This document shows, piece after piece, positions 1 to 7,365 of a DNA stretch of 42,384 nt. The notes beneath the pieces are model-generated. The model saw only the letters and a list, made by a program, of their open reading frames with translations. It was not told the DNA's origin and ran no database searches. This DNA comes from Microcaldota archaeon (GTDB lineage: Archaea; Micrarchaeota; Micrarchaeia; Anstonellales; Anstonellaceae), in NCBI GenBank assembly GCA_021814005.1, contig JAKAJC010000010.1:1-42384 (forward strand). The letters are read 5' to 3'. Both the position numbers and the translations under genes were made by a program. Numbering within the stretch: the stretch's first letter is position 1; the number at the start of each line of letters is the position of its first letter.

Positions 1-32
1 ACTGAAAATTCATCGTCGTGCCGCCCTCCCCC

Positions 33-43
33 TTTTTATAATT
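33..43 (+). promoter_or_regulatory. TATA box for carAB
   Basis: A T-rich TATA element (tttttataatt) lies about 70 bases before the carA start. Archaeal spacing of 25-30 bases would put transcription start near 62-70, leaving a leader of about 45 bases that holds the hairpin at 82-109. Confidence 0.6.
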
Positions 44-81
44 TCGTCTCTCCCAGATTAGCCTGGGTTGCTCTTTTTGAG

Positions 82-109
82 TGCCCCCAAATCTCTCATG
101 TGGGGGGCA
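82..109 (+). promoter_or_regulatory. Leader hairpin abutting the carA start
   Basis: TGCCCCC at 82-88 pairs with GGGGGCA at 103-109, three bases before the carA ATG. The G-run in the right arm is the only plausible ribosome-binding sequence, so the stem would hide it. A smaller perfect stem, CCCAG/CTGGG at 52-56 and 63-67, lies just upstream, near the predicted transcription start. A regulatory role is inferred from position only. Confidence 0.45.
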
Positions 110-112
110 TAA

Positions 113-1207
113 ATGGACAGGCATAAGCGCGCAGTGTTGGTGTTATCCGACGGTTCAGCCTATTTCGGCGAAGCGTTGGGTGCAACCGGCATTCGCACGG
201 GCGAACTAGTGTTCAACACTGCCATGACGGGCTATCAAGAGGCTCTTACAGACCCGTCTTACGCCGGCCAGATTCTTCTCATGACCTATCCGCTCATAGG
301 CAACTACGGGCTCAACAAGGAATGGGTGGAAAGCGACAGGGTGCATGTGGAGGGCTTCTGCGTGCGCCAGAACTACAACTCCCCCCACCACGCCCGCGCC
401 TCTCTCAACCTCGACCGCTACCTGTCAGACAACGGCGTGGGCGGCATCTCGGGAATAGACACGCGCGCCCTCACCCGCATTATCCGCACGCATGGCGTCA
501 TGCCTGCCGCATTGGAAGTGTATGACGGCCACGATGCCGACATCGCGGCCTTGACTGCAAAAGCCCGCGCCACCGACTACTCAAAACTTGATTTCGTGGA
601 AAAAGTCACCTGCGGCCAGATGAAATCCATGAAGCCGACTGGCGCAGTCTCCTCCAACAAAAAAGTCGCATTGCTTGACTGCGGAGTGAAAGGCAACATC
701 ATCCGCGAGCTGAACAAAAGAGGGTGCGAAGTGATGGTCTTTCCAGCCTTCTCCACTGCCGAAGAAATCAAATCTTTCGGCCCAGCCGGCGTAGTCATTT
801 CCAATGGCCCCGGCGATCCGGCCCGCCTTTCCTCCATTGTAAAGCAGATGCACCTTCTCGCAAAAGATTATCCCCTCATGGGCATTTGCTTGGGCCACCA
901 GCTTATGGGCTGGGTTGCCGGCTCCAAAACCTACAAACTGAAATTCGGCCACCGCGGCGGCAATCATCCGGTATTGGACAAAAAGCTAAACAAGGTGGTC
1001 ATCACCACGCAAAACCACGGCTTTGCTGTAGATGAAAAAGGCCTTGGCCCTGACTGGGAAATCACACACACCAACCTCAACGACAAAACAAACGAAGGCA
1101 TTGCCCACAAGTCACTCCCAATCTTCTCGGTTCAATACCACCCTGAGGCGCATCCCGGCCCGCGGGATTCAATGTATCTGTTCGACAAGTTTGTCAAGAG
1201 TTTGTGA
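113..1207 (+). CDS. carA: Carbamoyl-phosphate synthase small (glutaminase) subunit
   Basis: This subunit hydrolyses glutamine and passes ammonia to CarB for carbamoyl phosphate, the precursor of pyrimidines and arginine. The 364 residues are close to the family norm. The N-terminal CarA domain covers about residues 1-150 and a class I glutamine amidotransferase domain covers about 185-364. The nucleophile is Cys259 in GICLGHQ, and His343 and Glu345 in QYHPEAHPG complete the triad. carB begins seven bases downstream, so the two are surely co-transcribed. The ATG at 113 follows the leader hairpin. No arginine or pyrimidine genes are adjacent, so the product's destination cannot be read from this window. 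Confidence 0.96.
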   Translation: MDRHKRAVLVLSDGSAYFGEALGATGIRTGELVFNTAMTGYQEALTDPSYAGQILLMTYPLIGNYGLNKEWVESDRVHVEGFCVRQNYNSPHHARASLNLDRYLSDNGVGGISGIDTRALTRIIRTHGVMPAALEVYDGHDADIAALTAKARATDYSKLDFVEKVTCGQMKSMKPTGAVSSNKKVALLDCGVKGNIIRELNKRGCEVMVFPAFSTAEEIKSFGPAGVVISNGPGDPARLSSIVKQMHLLAKDYPLMGICLGHQLMGWVAGSKTYKLKFGHRGGNHPVLDKKLNKVVITTQNHGFAVDEKGLGPDWEITHTNLNDKTNEGIAHKSLPIFSVQYHPEAHPGPRDSMYLFDKFVKSL

Positions 1208-1213
1208 TTTCAT

Positions 1214-4200
1214 ATGCCCCGCGACAATTCGATAAAAAAAGTCCTTGTAATCGGCTCCGGCCCCATCGTTATTGGACAATCTGCCGAATTCGACTACTCG
1301 GGCAGCCAAGCGTGCAAAGCATTGCGCGAAGAGGGCGTCAAAGTAATTCTTCTCAATTCCAATCCCGCCACAATTCAAACAGACCCGGCTCTTGCAGACC
1401 GAATCTACATCGAGCCATTGCAAACCGATGTTCTTGAGCGCATCATAAAAGAGGAGCGCCCCGACGGACTTATTGCAACCATGGGCGGCCAGACAGGCCT
1501 CAACTTGGCAATGGAGTTGCACCAGAAAGGCATCTTGGGCCGCTATGGGGTGCGCATGCTCGGAACCGGAGTGGAATCCATCGAGGCGGCCGAAGACAGG
1601 GGCGAATTCGCGCTTTTGCTAAAGAAAATCCATGAGCCAATTCTTGACAGCGTTGCGGCCAAAACATGGGAAGAGGCCGAGGAATTTTCCAAAAAGCATC
1701 CGTACCCTCTCATTCTGCGCCCTGCCTACACGCTGGGCGGAACAGGCGGCGGCATTGCGCGCAATTCAGAAGAATTCACAGACCTTCTCAAGCTCGGCTT
1801 CACACTTTCCCCAATCCACCAGATATTAATCGAGGAAAGCGTGCTGGGCTGGGGTGAATTTGAATATGAAATGATGCGTGACGCGCAGGACAACTGCATC
1901 ACCATCTGCAACATGGAAAATCTTGACCCCATGGGCGTGCACACCGGCGAGTCGGTGGTGGTTGCGCCCAGCCAAACTCTTTGTGATGACGAGCACCAGA
2001 TGCTTCGCTCCGCGGCCCTGCGCATCATCCGCGCGCTGAAAATCGAAGGAGGATGCAACATCCAGTTTGCGCTCAACCAAAAGACAGGCGAATACGTAGT
2101 TGTAGAAGTCAACCCGCGTCTCTCGCGCTCGTCAGCCCTCGCCTCCAAGGCAACCGGTTATCCGATTGCAAGAGTGGCGGCCAAGATTGCTTTGGGCTAC
2201 GCGCTTCACGAAATTCTCAACGCAGTCACCCAAACCACGCCCGCCTCTTTCGAGCCGGCGCTGGACTACTGCGTTGTCAAAATACCGAGATGGCCTTTTG
2301 ACAAAATGCCGAAAGCAAACCGCACGCTCGGCACCCAGATGAAAAGCACGGGCGAAGTGATGGCCATAGGCCGCACGCTTGAAGAGGCATATCTCAAGGC
2401 CGCCCGCTCGCTCGAGCAAAAGCCCCCGCGCGTTGACGACGAGCATCTTGAGCACCACATGACACAGCCGACCGATTTGCGCTTCCACGCAATCCTGCGC
2501 GCGCTTCATATCGGCTGGTCAACCGAGCGCCTTGTCTCATTAACAAAAATCCATCCCTGGTTTATCGACCGCTTTGCCAACATCGTGCAAATGGAAAAGC
2601 GCCTTCATGCAGACTCATTCTCAATCGAGCTTTTGCGCGAGGCAAAGCGCATGGGCTTCTCTGACGCAGACATCGCCCGCCTTTCGCGCCAGGAGGAACT
2701 TTCTGTCCGCTCGCTGCGCATAAAAGCCGGCATTCTGCCCACCTACAAAATGGTGGACACCTGCGCAGGCGAATTCGAGGCCAAGACTCCCTACTACTAT
2801 TCCACATATGAGGCTGAAAACGAAAGCGTCCGCTCAAACAAAAAGAAAGTAATCATCATCGGCTCCGGCCCGATTCGCATCGGACAGGGCATAGAGTTCG
2901 ATTACTGCGCCTGCCATGCCTCATTCTGCCTCAAACAAATGGGCATCGAATCCATTCTCATCAACAACAATCCTGAAACCATTTCAACAGACTTCGACAC
3001 GTCAGACAAACTCTACTTCGAGCCCCTCACATACGAAGAGGTGCTCAATGTAATTGAAAACGAAAAACCGGACGGCGTAATCGTGCAGTTCGGCGGGCAA
3101 ACATCCATCAATCTGGCCGAAAAGCTGCACGCAGTCGGCGTGCCGACATTGGGCACTTCAATTGACGGCATCGACATAGCCGAAGACCGCGAGCGCTTCC
3201 GCGAACTTCTGGGCAAACTCGGCATTGCGCAGCCAAAGAACGGCACCGCCCGCAACAAGGCCGAGGCATTGTCGGAAGCGGCGCGCATCGGCTACCCAGT
3301 GGTGGTGCGCCCCTCCTATGTAATTGCCGGCCGCGGCATGGCAATTGTTTATGATGAAGCTGAAATGAGCCGCTACATCGATGAGGCGGTGGACGTGTCT
3401 GAAAAGCGCCCCGTGCTCATCGACCAGTACATCGACCGCGCCATTGAATGCGAAATAGACGGCGTAGGCGACGGCGAAAACTTGTGGATTGCAGGCCTGA
3501 TGGAGCACATCGAGCGCGCGGGCGTGCATTCTGGCGATGCCTCATGCGTGGTGCCTCCGGTGCGCCTCAAAAAAGAAGTCCAGAAAAAACTCCTCGACTA
3601 TTCGCGCGCCATTTCGAAAGCATTGCATATCATCGGGGCAATCAACATCCAATACGTTGTGCGCGATGACGTCATCTATGTGCTTGAGGCCAACCCGCGC
3701 GCCAGCCGCACCATGCCTTTCCTCTCCAAGGCAACCGGCATTCCGATTTTGCAGCTTGCAACGCGCGTGCAGCTGGGCGAAAAGCTGAAAGACATCGCGC
3801 CGCCCGAGCCCCACCTCGACTTCTACGCAGTCAAATCCGTCGTCTTCCCGTTCCTCAAGCTGCGCGGCGCAGACTTTGTGCTGGGGCCTGAAATGAAAAG
3901 CACGGGCGAGAGCATGGGCGCTGACGCGGAATTCCCCCTCGCCTATTACAAAGCGCTTCGCGGCGCGAACCTGAAGTTGCCGATGTCTGGCACCATCGCC
4001 TTCTCGCTCAAAGAGGGCGACAAGGAGCGCCTGCCCCCCGTTGCTTCCAAGCTCATCGCACTCGGCTACTCTCTTGCGGCCACGCCGGGCACTGCCAAAA
4101 CTCTTGGCAACCTGCCGCACAAGGTGCTCAAGAAACTTGCTGACGGCACGCCCAACCTTGTGTCAGAACTGCGCGCGGGCCATGTGAATCTTGTAATCAA

Positions 4201-4387
4201 CACGCCGTCAAAAGGCGGGCGCGCGGATTCGGACGGATTCGCAATCCGGCGCGCCGCTCTGGAAGCAAATGTGCCCTGCATCACAAACTTCGAGGCTGCC
4301 GAGGCATTGGCAGAAGCGCTTGAGGCGGCAAAGAAGGGCGAAGTCGCGCCAAAATGTTTGCAGGAATATTGGGCTAAAAGAAACTAA
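1214..4387 (+). CDS. carB: Carbamoyl-phosphate synthase large subunit
   Basis: The 1057-residue synthetase subunit makes carbamoyl phosphate from bicarbonate, ammonia and two ATP in the cytoplasm. It has the usual duplicated architecture. Each half starts with a pre-ATP-grasp motif (VLVIGSGPIVIGQSAEFDYSG near residue 10, VIIIGSGPIRIGQGIEFDY near 545), followed by an ATP-grasp domain with conserved runs such as EVNPRLSRSSALASKATGYP and EANPRASRTMPFLSKATGIP. A C-terminal MGS-like regulatory domain covers about the last 130 residues. Full length with no disruption. It follows carA by six bases, with a weak GTGAT ribosome site at the end of carA. Confidence 0.97.
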   Translation: MPRDNSIKKVLVIGSGPIVIGQSAEFDYSGSQACKALREEGVKVILLNSNPATIQTDPALADRIYIEPLQTDVLERIIKEERPDGLIATMGGQTGLNLAMELHQKGILGRYGVRMLGTGVESIEAAEDRGEFALLLKKIHEPILDSVAAKTWEEAEEFSKKHPYPLILRPAYTLGGTGGGIARNSEEFTDLLKLGFTLSPIHQILIEESVLGWGEFEYEMMRDAQDNCITICNMENLDPMGVHTGESVVVAPSQTLCDDEHQMLRSAALRIIRALKIEGGCNIQFALNQKTGEYVVVEVNPRLSRSSALASKATGYPIARVAAKIALGYALHEILNAVTQTTPASFEPALDYCVVKIPRWPFDKMPKANRTLGTQMKSTGEVMAIGRTLEEAYLKAARSLEQKPPRVDDEHLEHHMTQPTDLRFHAILRALHIGWSTERLVSLTKIHPWFIDRFANIVQMEKRLHADSFSIELLREAKRMGFSDADIARLSRQEELSVRSLRIKAGILPTYKMVDTCAGEFEAKTPYYYSTYEAENESVRSNKKKVIIIGSGPIRIGQGIEFDYCACHASFCLKQMGIESILINNNPETISTDFDTSDKLYFEPLTYEEVLNVIENEKPDGVIVQFGGQTSINLAEKLHAVGVPTLGTSIDGIDIAEDRERFRELLGKLGIAQPKNGTARNKAEALSEAARIGYPVVVRPSYVIAGRGMAIVYDEAEMSRYIDEAVDVSEKRPVLIDQYIDRAIECEIDGVGDGENLWIAGLMEHIERAGVHSGDASCVVPPVRLKKEVQKKLLDYSRAISKALHIIGAINIQYVVRDDVIYVLEANPRASRTMPFLSKATGIPILQLATRVQLGEKLKDIAPPEPHLDFYAVKSVVFPFLKLRGADFVLGPEMKSTGESMGADAEFPLAYYKALRGANLKLPMSGTIAFSLKEGDKERLPPVASKLIALGYSLAATPGTAKTLGNLPHKVLKKLADGTPNLVSELRAGHVNLVINTPSKGGRADSDGFAIRRAALEANVPCITNFEAAEALAEALEAAKKGEVAPKCLQEYWAKRN

Positions 4388-4415
4388 CTTCTTTGCGCGA
4401 ATCAAAGGAAAGCGG

Positions 4416-4423
4416 TTTTTAAT
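4416..4423 (+). promoter_or_regulatory. TATA box for the Kazal/DUF333 gene
   Basis: The element tttttaat lies 37-44 bases before the ATG at 4460. Transcription would start near 4446 and give a short leader holding the GAGGTG ribosome site at 4448-4453. Confidence 0.5.
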
Positions 4424-4459
4424 CCACCGGCCCTACACTGTCTAATCGAGGTGTTAACC

Positions 4460-5248
4460 ATGAAAGCATATCTCCTGTTCCTGCTGGTTGCCGGCCTGCT
4501 GATAGCGTTCATCCTTCTCTTTGGACCATCACTCTATTGCCAGTATCTTGCTCCTTATCATTGTACGCTTGGGCCGGATTGCCTTGATTGCTACTCGAAC
4601 AAAACTACTGTAAAAAATAATACTCAACTATCCAATCCGGCTTCAGAATTTTGCATAAAAAACGGCGGCACGCTCGAAATGGCAAACGAGCCGGGCGGCC
4701 AGACCGGATTCTGCATTCTCCCGAACGGAACCCGCGTGGAGGAATGGAATTATTTCCGCGCAAAAGGCAACCTGTCTGAGCCGATTGCCTGCACCCTTGA
4801 ATACGCGCCGGTGTGCGGCTCTGACGGACACACATATGGAAACAACTGTCAGGCCCACGCGGCCGGCGCTGCCGTAGTCTCAACCGGTGAATGCGTTCCA
4901 AACCAGTCTTATTTCTCGACAAAACCGAACTGCGTTATCAACTTTTTGTGCATGCGCGGAACAGTCGCATTTTCCAACTCGTCGGGCTGCGGCTGCAAGT
5001 CAATCCCGCCAATGGACGAGGCGCTTTGCACCTCGGCGGACGGGAGCTGGGGCAAAGTCATCACCGACCCCCGCCGTGAATGCCTTGAGCGCGGCGAAAC
5101 AAACTGCCCCTATGCTCCGGTCAGCATCACCTATGTCTGCCACTGCGGCGGCATTGCGGGTTTCGGATGTCCTGCCGGTTATGCATGCACCGACTACCAG
5201 CCGCCAGATGCGGCCGATGCGATGGGAACCTGCGCCCGCACCGGCTAG
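4460..5248 (+). CDS. Exported Cys-rich protein with DUF333 and Kazal-type domains
   Basis: The 262-residue protein opens with a hydrophobic segment (residues 1-24) that should act as a signal anchor. Next comes a DUF333-like unit (ASEFCIKNGGTLEM, then GQTGFCILPNGTRVEEWNYF). A Kazal-type unit follows (YAPVCGSDGHTYGNNC, ending GEC), a fold best known from serine-protease inhibitors, then a Cys-rich tail of unknown type. The ATG at 4460 is preferred to a GTG at 4451 because the GAGGTG ribosome site overlaps that GTG. A likely role is an outward-facing protease inhibitor or surface protein; the inhibitory activity is inference. The stop codon lies inside the first of four 17-bp tandem repeats. 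Confidence 0.75.
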   Translation: MKAYLLFLLVAGLLIAFILLFGPSLYCQYLAPYHCTLGPDCLDCYSNKTTVKNNTQLSNPASEFCIKNGGTLEMANEPGGQTGFCILPNGTRVEEWNYFRAKGNLSEPIACTLEYAPVCGSDGHTYGNNCQAHAAGAAVVSTGECVPNQSYFSTKPNCVINFLCMRGTVAFSNSSGCGCKSIPPMDEALCTSADGSWGKVITDPRRECLERGETNCPYAPVSITYVCHCGGIAGFGCPAGYACTDYQPPDAADAMGTCARTG

Positions 5249-5309
5249 CGCGTTCCAGCGGTTAGCGCGTTCCACCGCTTCGCGCGTTCCACTGCCTAGC
5301 GCGTTCTGT
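5242..5309. repeat. Four tandem 17-bp repeats overlapping a stop codon
   Basis: Four imperfect copies with exact 17-base period start at 5242, 5259, 5276 and 5293. Each is close to CGGTTAGCGCGTTCCAC. The TAG in the first copy is the stop codon of the Kazal/DUF333 gene; the other copies are non-coding. Confidence 0.85.
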
Positions 5310-5340
5310 TACCTGACGGTAAGCATCTGTTTTTATCCTC
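5306..5340 (+). repeat. 35-bp repeat, copy 1, containing a TATA-like box
   Basis: This stretch matches 6499-6533 at 30 of 35 positions without gaps. Both copies end in TGTTTTTATCCTC, which holds a TATA-like TTTTTAT. In copy 2 that box is about 45 bases before the glutaredoxin gene, so the repeat is probably a duplicated promoter. Copy 1 would start transcripts near 5360, about 250 bases before the next gene. Confidence 0.7.
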
Positions 5341-5413
5341 CCCCATTCAACAGTCTGAACGTCCCATATGCGGTCCGCCGACCAGTCGGGCCGTTAACCT
5401 CGTATGCAACCTC

Positions 5414-5590
5414 TCAGTCAGACTCCCAACCGGCCAATCAAAAGCAGTCAAACTTCCAACCGGCCAGTCAAACCCACAACCACTAGTCGAACGTCCAACT
5501 GCCAGTCAAACTTCCAACCGGCCAGTCAAAAGCAGTCAAACCCCCAATCGGCCAGTCAAACGTCCAACCCGCAAATCAAACCCTCAATCA
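5414..5590. repeat. Irregular tandem repeat array (core CGGCCAGTCAAA)
   Basis: This is the main content of the 361-base gene-free stretch between 5249 and 5609. Copies of a CGGCCAGTCAAA-like core begin at 5431, 5461, 5500, 5519, 5549 and about 5569, separated by TCCAAC-type linkers. Spacings are 30, 39, 19, 30 and 20 bases. Because they are not all multiples of three, a repeated peptide is unlikely. There are no long inverted repeats and no unique spacers as in CRISPR. Confidence 0.8.
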
Positions 5591-5609
5591 ATGTCTTAGG
5601 TGTCACACT

Positions 5610-6515
5610 ATGAGCTCCACTCTGCGCAGCAAAGCCGGCATACTGCTGACCGCCTCCACGCTCGCGTTCGGGGCACTGGTTGTTTCACCCAACGCTCCAC
5701 GTTTTTTTGATAAAAATACCTCAAAGCCAGCCATCAGTTCAATCGAGCCCCTTGTCGGCGCATTGCCCTCCGAGCCTTCCATCCGTCTGAGCGATGGCCG
5801 GCTCATGGGCGGCGGGCAATTGCGGAGCCATAAGTTTGTTGAAGAATTTTCCGCTCTTATGGGCAAAGACAGTGCATGGGTTGACTCTGTGCTCAGCAAA
5901 AAGGCGGGCAGTATGCAGGAAGATTTTGACAAACTGGTCAATCTGCGCGACAACATCATAAGACAGGACGGCGCCCGCCTCGCCAGGCCCCGCGCGTTCA
6001 TCGGCGATTCCACTCTGGCTGCAGAAGTCGCGCTCATCCATCTTGGCGAAGAAATTTTCGCCATCCCCGCCTCAGTACTGATGGCATTCATGCTTGTCGA
6101 AAGCCACGCGCAGCCATATGCAAAAGGATTCGGCCGAGGACTATTCCAGATTACCCGCATCTCGCAGCGCTCGTCATGGGATTATGTCGACATGCAGCTC
6201 AACGCTCTGGGCAGGGACATCGTGGGCGGCAGGCTTTCGCATCTTGCCCGTGACAGAAAAGCCGTCCTCTCGCCCGCAGTCAACCTCTGCATGGCCTGCA
6301 AGGAGATATGGCGCAAGGGCTATCGGCACGGCGCCGGCGCGACGCGGGTGGAGCGGGTGGCTTTTCATTTCAACGGCGTGGAGGGCATTCAGGGCCCCTA
6401 CAGCCACTCGGTGAGGCGCCTGTGGGAGTATTTCTCGCAGGCTTCACCGGGCAAATCTCCCTCTCTGGAAAAACCTCTCTATTCTCTGGAAAATCTCCCT
6501 GTTACCCAGCAGTAA
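5610..6515 (+). CDS. Exported lysozyme-like protein, SLT (lytic transglycosylase) family
   Basis: The 301-residue protein starts with a hydrophobic export segment (about residues 9-26). A C-terminal domain of about 155 residues has the features of soluble lytic transglycosylases. The catalytic Glu is Glu164 in MLVESHAQPYAKG, followed by GRGLFQIT, a conserved helix (AVNLCMACKEIW), FHFNGVEG in the place of the usual YNaG motif, and a final YSHSVRRLWEYF helix. In bacteria such domains cut peptidoglycan. Archaea generally lack that polymer, so the target may be a bacterial neighbour or another glycan. The start at 5610 has an AGGTGT site six bases upstream. The long leader holds the repeat array. 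Confidence 0.72.
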   Translation: MSSTLRSKAGILLTASTLAFGALVVSPNAPRFFDKNTSKPAISSIEPLVGALPSEPSIRLSDGRLMGGGQLRSHKFVEEFSALMGKDSAWVDSVLSKKAGSMQEDFDKLVNLRDNIIRQDGARLARPRAFIGDSTLAAEVALIHLGEEIFAIPASVLMAFMLVESHAQPYAKGFGRGLFQITRISQRSSWDYVDMQLNALGRDIVGGRLSHLARDRKAVLSPAVNLCMACKEIWRKGYRHGAGATRVERVAFHFNGVEGIQGPYSHSVRRLWEYFSQASPGKSPSLEKPLYSLENLPVTQQ

Positions 6516-6533
6516 GCATTTGTTTTTATCCTC
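6499..6533 (+). repeat. 35-bp repeat, copy 2: likely promoter of the glutaredoxin gene
   Basis: This second copy of the 5306-5340 element overlaps the last 17 bases of the SLT-like gene. Its TTTTTAT box lies about 45 bases before the next gene, giving a predicted transcription start near 6551. Confidence 0.65.
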
Positions 6534-6570
6534 TCAAGCGGCATATAGTCAAAAGCTCGAAAAGGTGAGT

Positions 6571-6897
6571 ATGATGAACGACAACGACCTCATAGGTTTG
6601 CGTGCCCTCAAAGCGCAGCAGATGCGCATGGGCATGGACAAGCCCAAATCAACCCCGGCCAAGGCGCCAGTGGTAGAAGTGTATTCCACGCAAACCTGCC
6701 CCTACTGCCATATGGCAAAACAGTATCTCAATTCCAAAAAGGTTGCATTCAAGGACATCGACGTTTCGCGCGACGGGGCCGCCGCCCAGCGCATGATGTC
6801 GGAAACAGGGCAGACAGGCGTGCCGCAGCTTCGCATCAACGGCCAGTGGGTGCTCGGTTTCGACCGCCACGCGATTGACGAGGCATTGCAAAGCTAA
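6571..6897 (+). CDS. Glutaredoxin-like thiol-disulfide oxidoreductase
   Basis: The 108-residue cytosolic protein has a thioredoxin fold with the CPYC redox motif (VYSTQTCPYCHMAKQYL) after about 35 N-terminal residues that look like an added arm. Later landmarks are the cis-Pro loop (TGVPQLRING) and the C-terminal GFDRHAIDEAL helix. Two adjacent ATGs (6571, 6574) follow an AAAGGTGA site; the second has the better spacing, so the start could be three bases later. It lies 12 bases before the rhodanese gene, so both probably form a small redox/sulfur operon. The reductant cannot be told from the sequence. Confidence 0.85.
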   Translation: MMNDNDLIGLRALKAQQMRMGMDKPKSTPAKAPVVEVYSTQTCPYCHMAKQYLNSKKVAFKDIDVSRDGAAAQRMMSETGQTGVPQLRINGQWVLGFDRHAIDEALQS

Positions 6898-6909
6898 GGG
6901 GGCGCATCC

Positions 6910-7248
6910 ATGAAAAATCTTGAGCCGGCCCAGTATCTGCAATCGCCCGGAAACTATCTTCTAATCGACGTGCGCAGCGACATGGAATGGGATGCGGCCC
7001 ATGATGATTCCGCAGTGCACATCCCGCTCACCGAATTATTGGAAAAAGTGGCGCCATTGCCAAAAGACAAGCCTCTTACCCTCATCTGCCGCACCGGGGG
7101 CCGCTCTTTGCGCGCGTGCCAAATGCTCGAATCCAGCGGCCGCAATCTGTTCAATCTGGCGGGCGGCATGCGGGGTCTGGTCGAGGCCAAGAAAAACAAG
7201 GGAATTATTTCAGAACAGGAATTCGAGCAAATGATGGCCAAGCTTTAG
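6910..7248 (+). CDS. Single-domain rhodanese-like sulfurtransferase
   Basis: The 112-residue protein is one rhodanese domain. The N-terminal signature LLIDVRSDMEWDAAH and the active-site loop CRTGGRSLRAC are present, with the persulfide-forming Cys in CRTGGRS. The ending LAGGMRGLVEAK is typical. The family moves sulfane sulfur to thiophilic acceptors. The gene is preceded by GGGGGC and co-transcribed with the glutaredoxin gene, which could reduce its persulfide (inference). Its last codons and the terminator behind it form one copy of a direct repeat that reappears at 9565. Confidence 0.9.
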   Translation: MKNLEPAQYLQSPGNYLLIDVRSDMEWDAAHDDSAVHIPLTELLEKVAPLPKDKPLTLICRTGGRSLRACQMLESSGRNLFNLAGGMRGLVEAKKNKGIISEQEFEQMMAKL

Positions 7249-7272
7249 TTTTTTCCAGTTTCTTTCTTTAGT
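7232..7272 (+). repeat. Direct repeat with T-rich terminator, copy 1
   Basis: Bases 7232-7254 are identical to 9565-9587 (23 bases starting TGATGGCCAAGC and ending in T-runs). Resemblance continues through a CCAGTTTCTTT block after a 9-base length difference. Here the repeat encodes the last residues and stop of the rhodanese and the T-rich terminator. Confidence 0.85.
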
Positions 7273-7365
7273 TTCTTTTCATCATTTTCGGTTTTTCCCC
7301 TTTTTTCGGGATAAAACGGAGCCTATTTTAACCCCGGCGCCGAATGCGGACACGGGGTGTGTGGC

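Noticed and set aside
5414-5590. CRISPR array
   Set aside because: Repeats are short, spacings irregular, spacers made of related sequence, and no cas genes are present.
5404-5613. A 69-codon frame rich in Ser, Gln, Asn and Pro, overlapping the SLT-like start by ATGA
   Set aside because: It comes from the repeat array, whose spacings are not all multiples of three, so the encoded peptide is not a consistent repeat, and no ribosome site precedes it.
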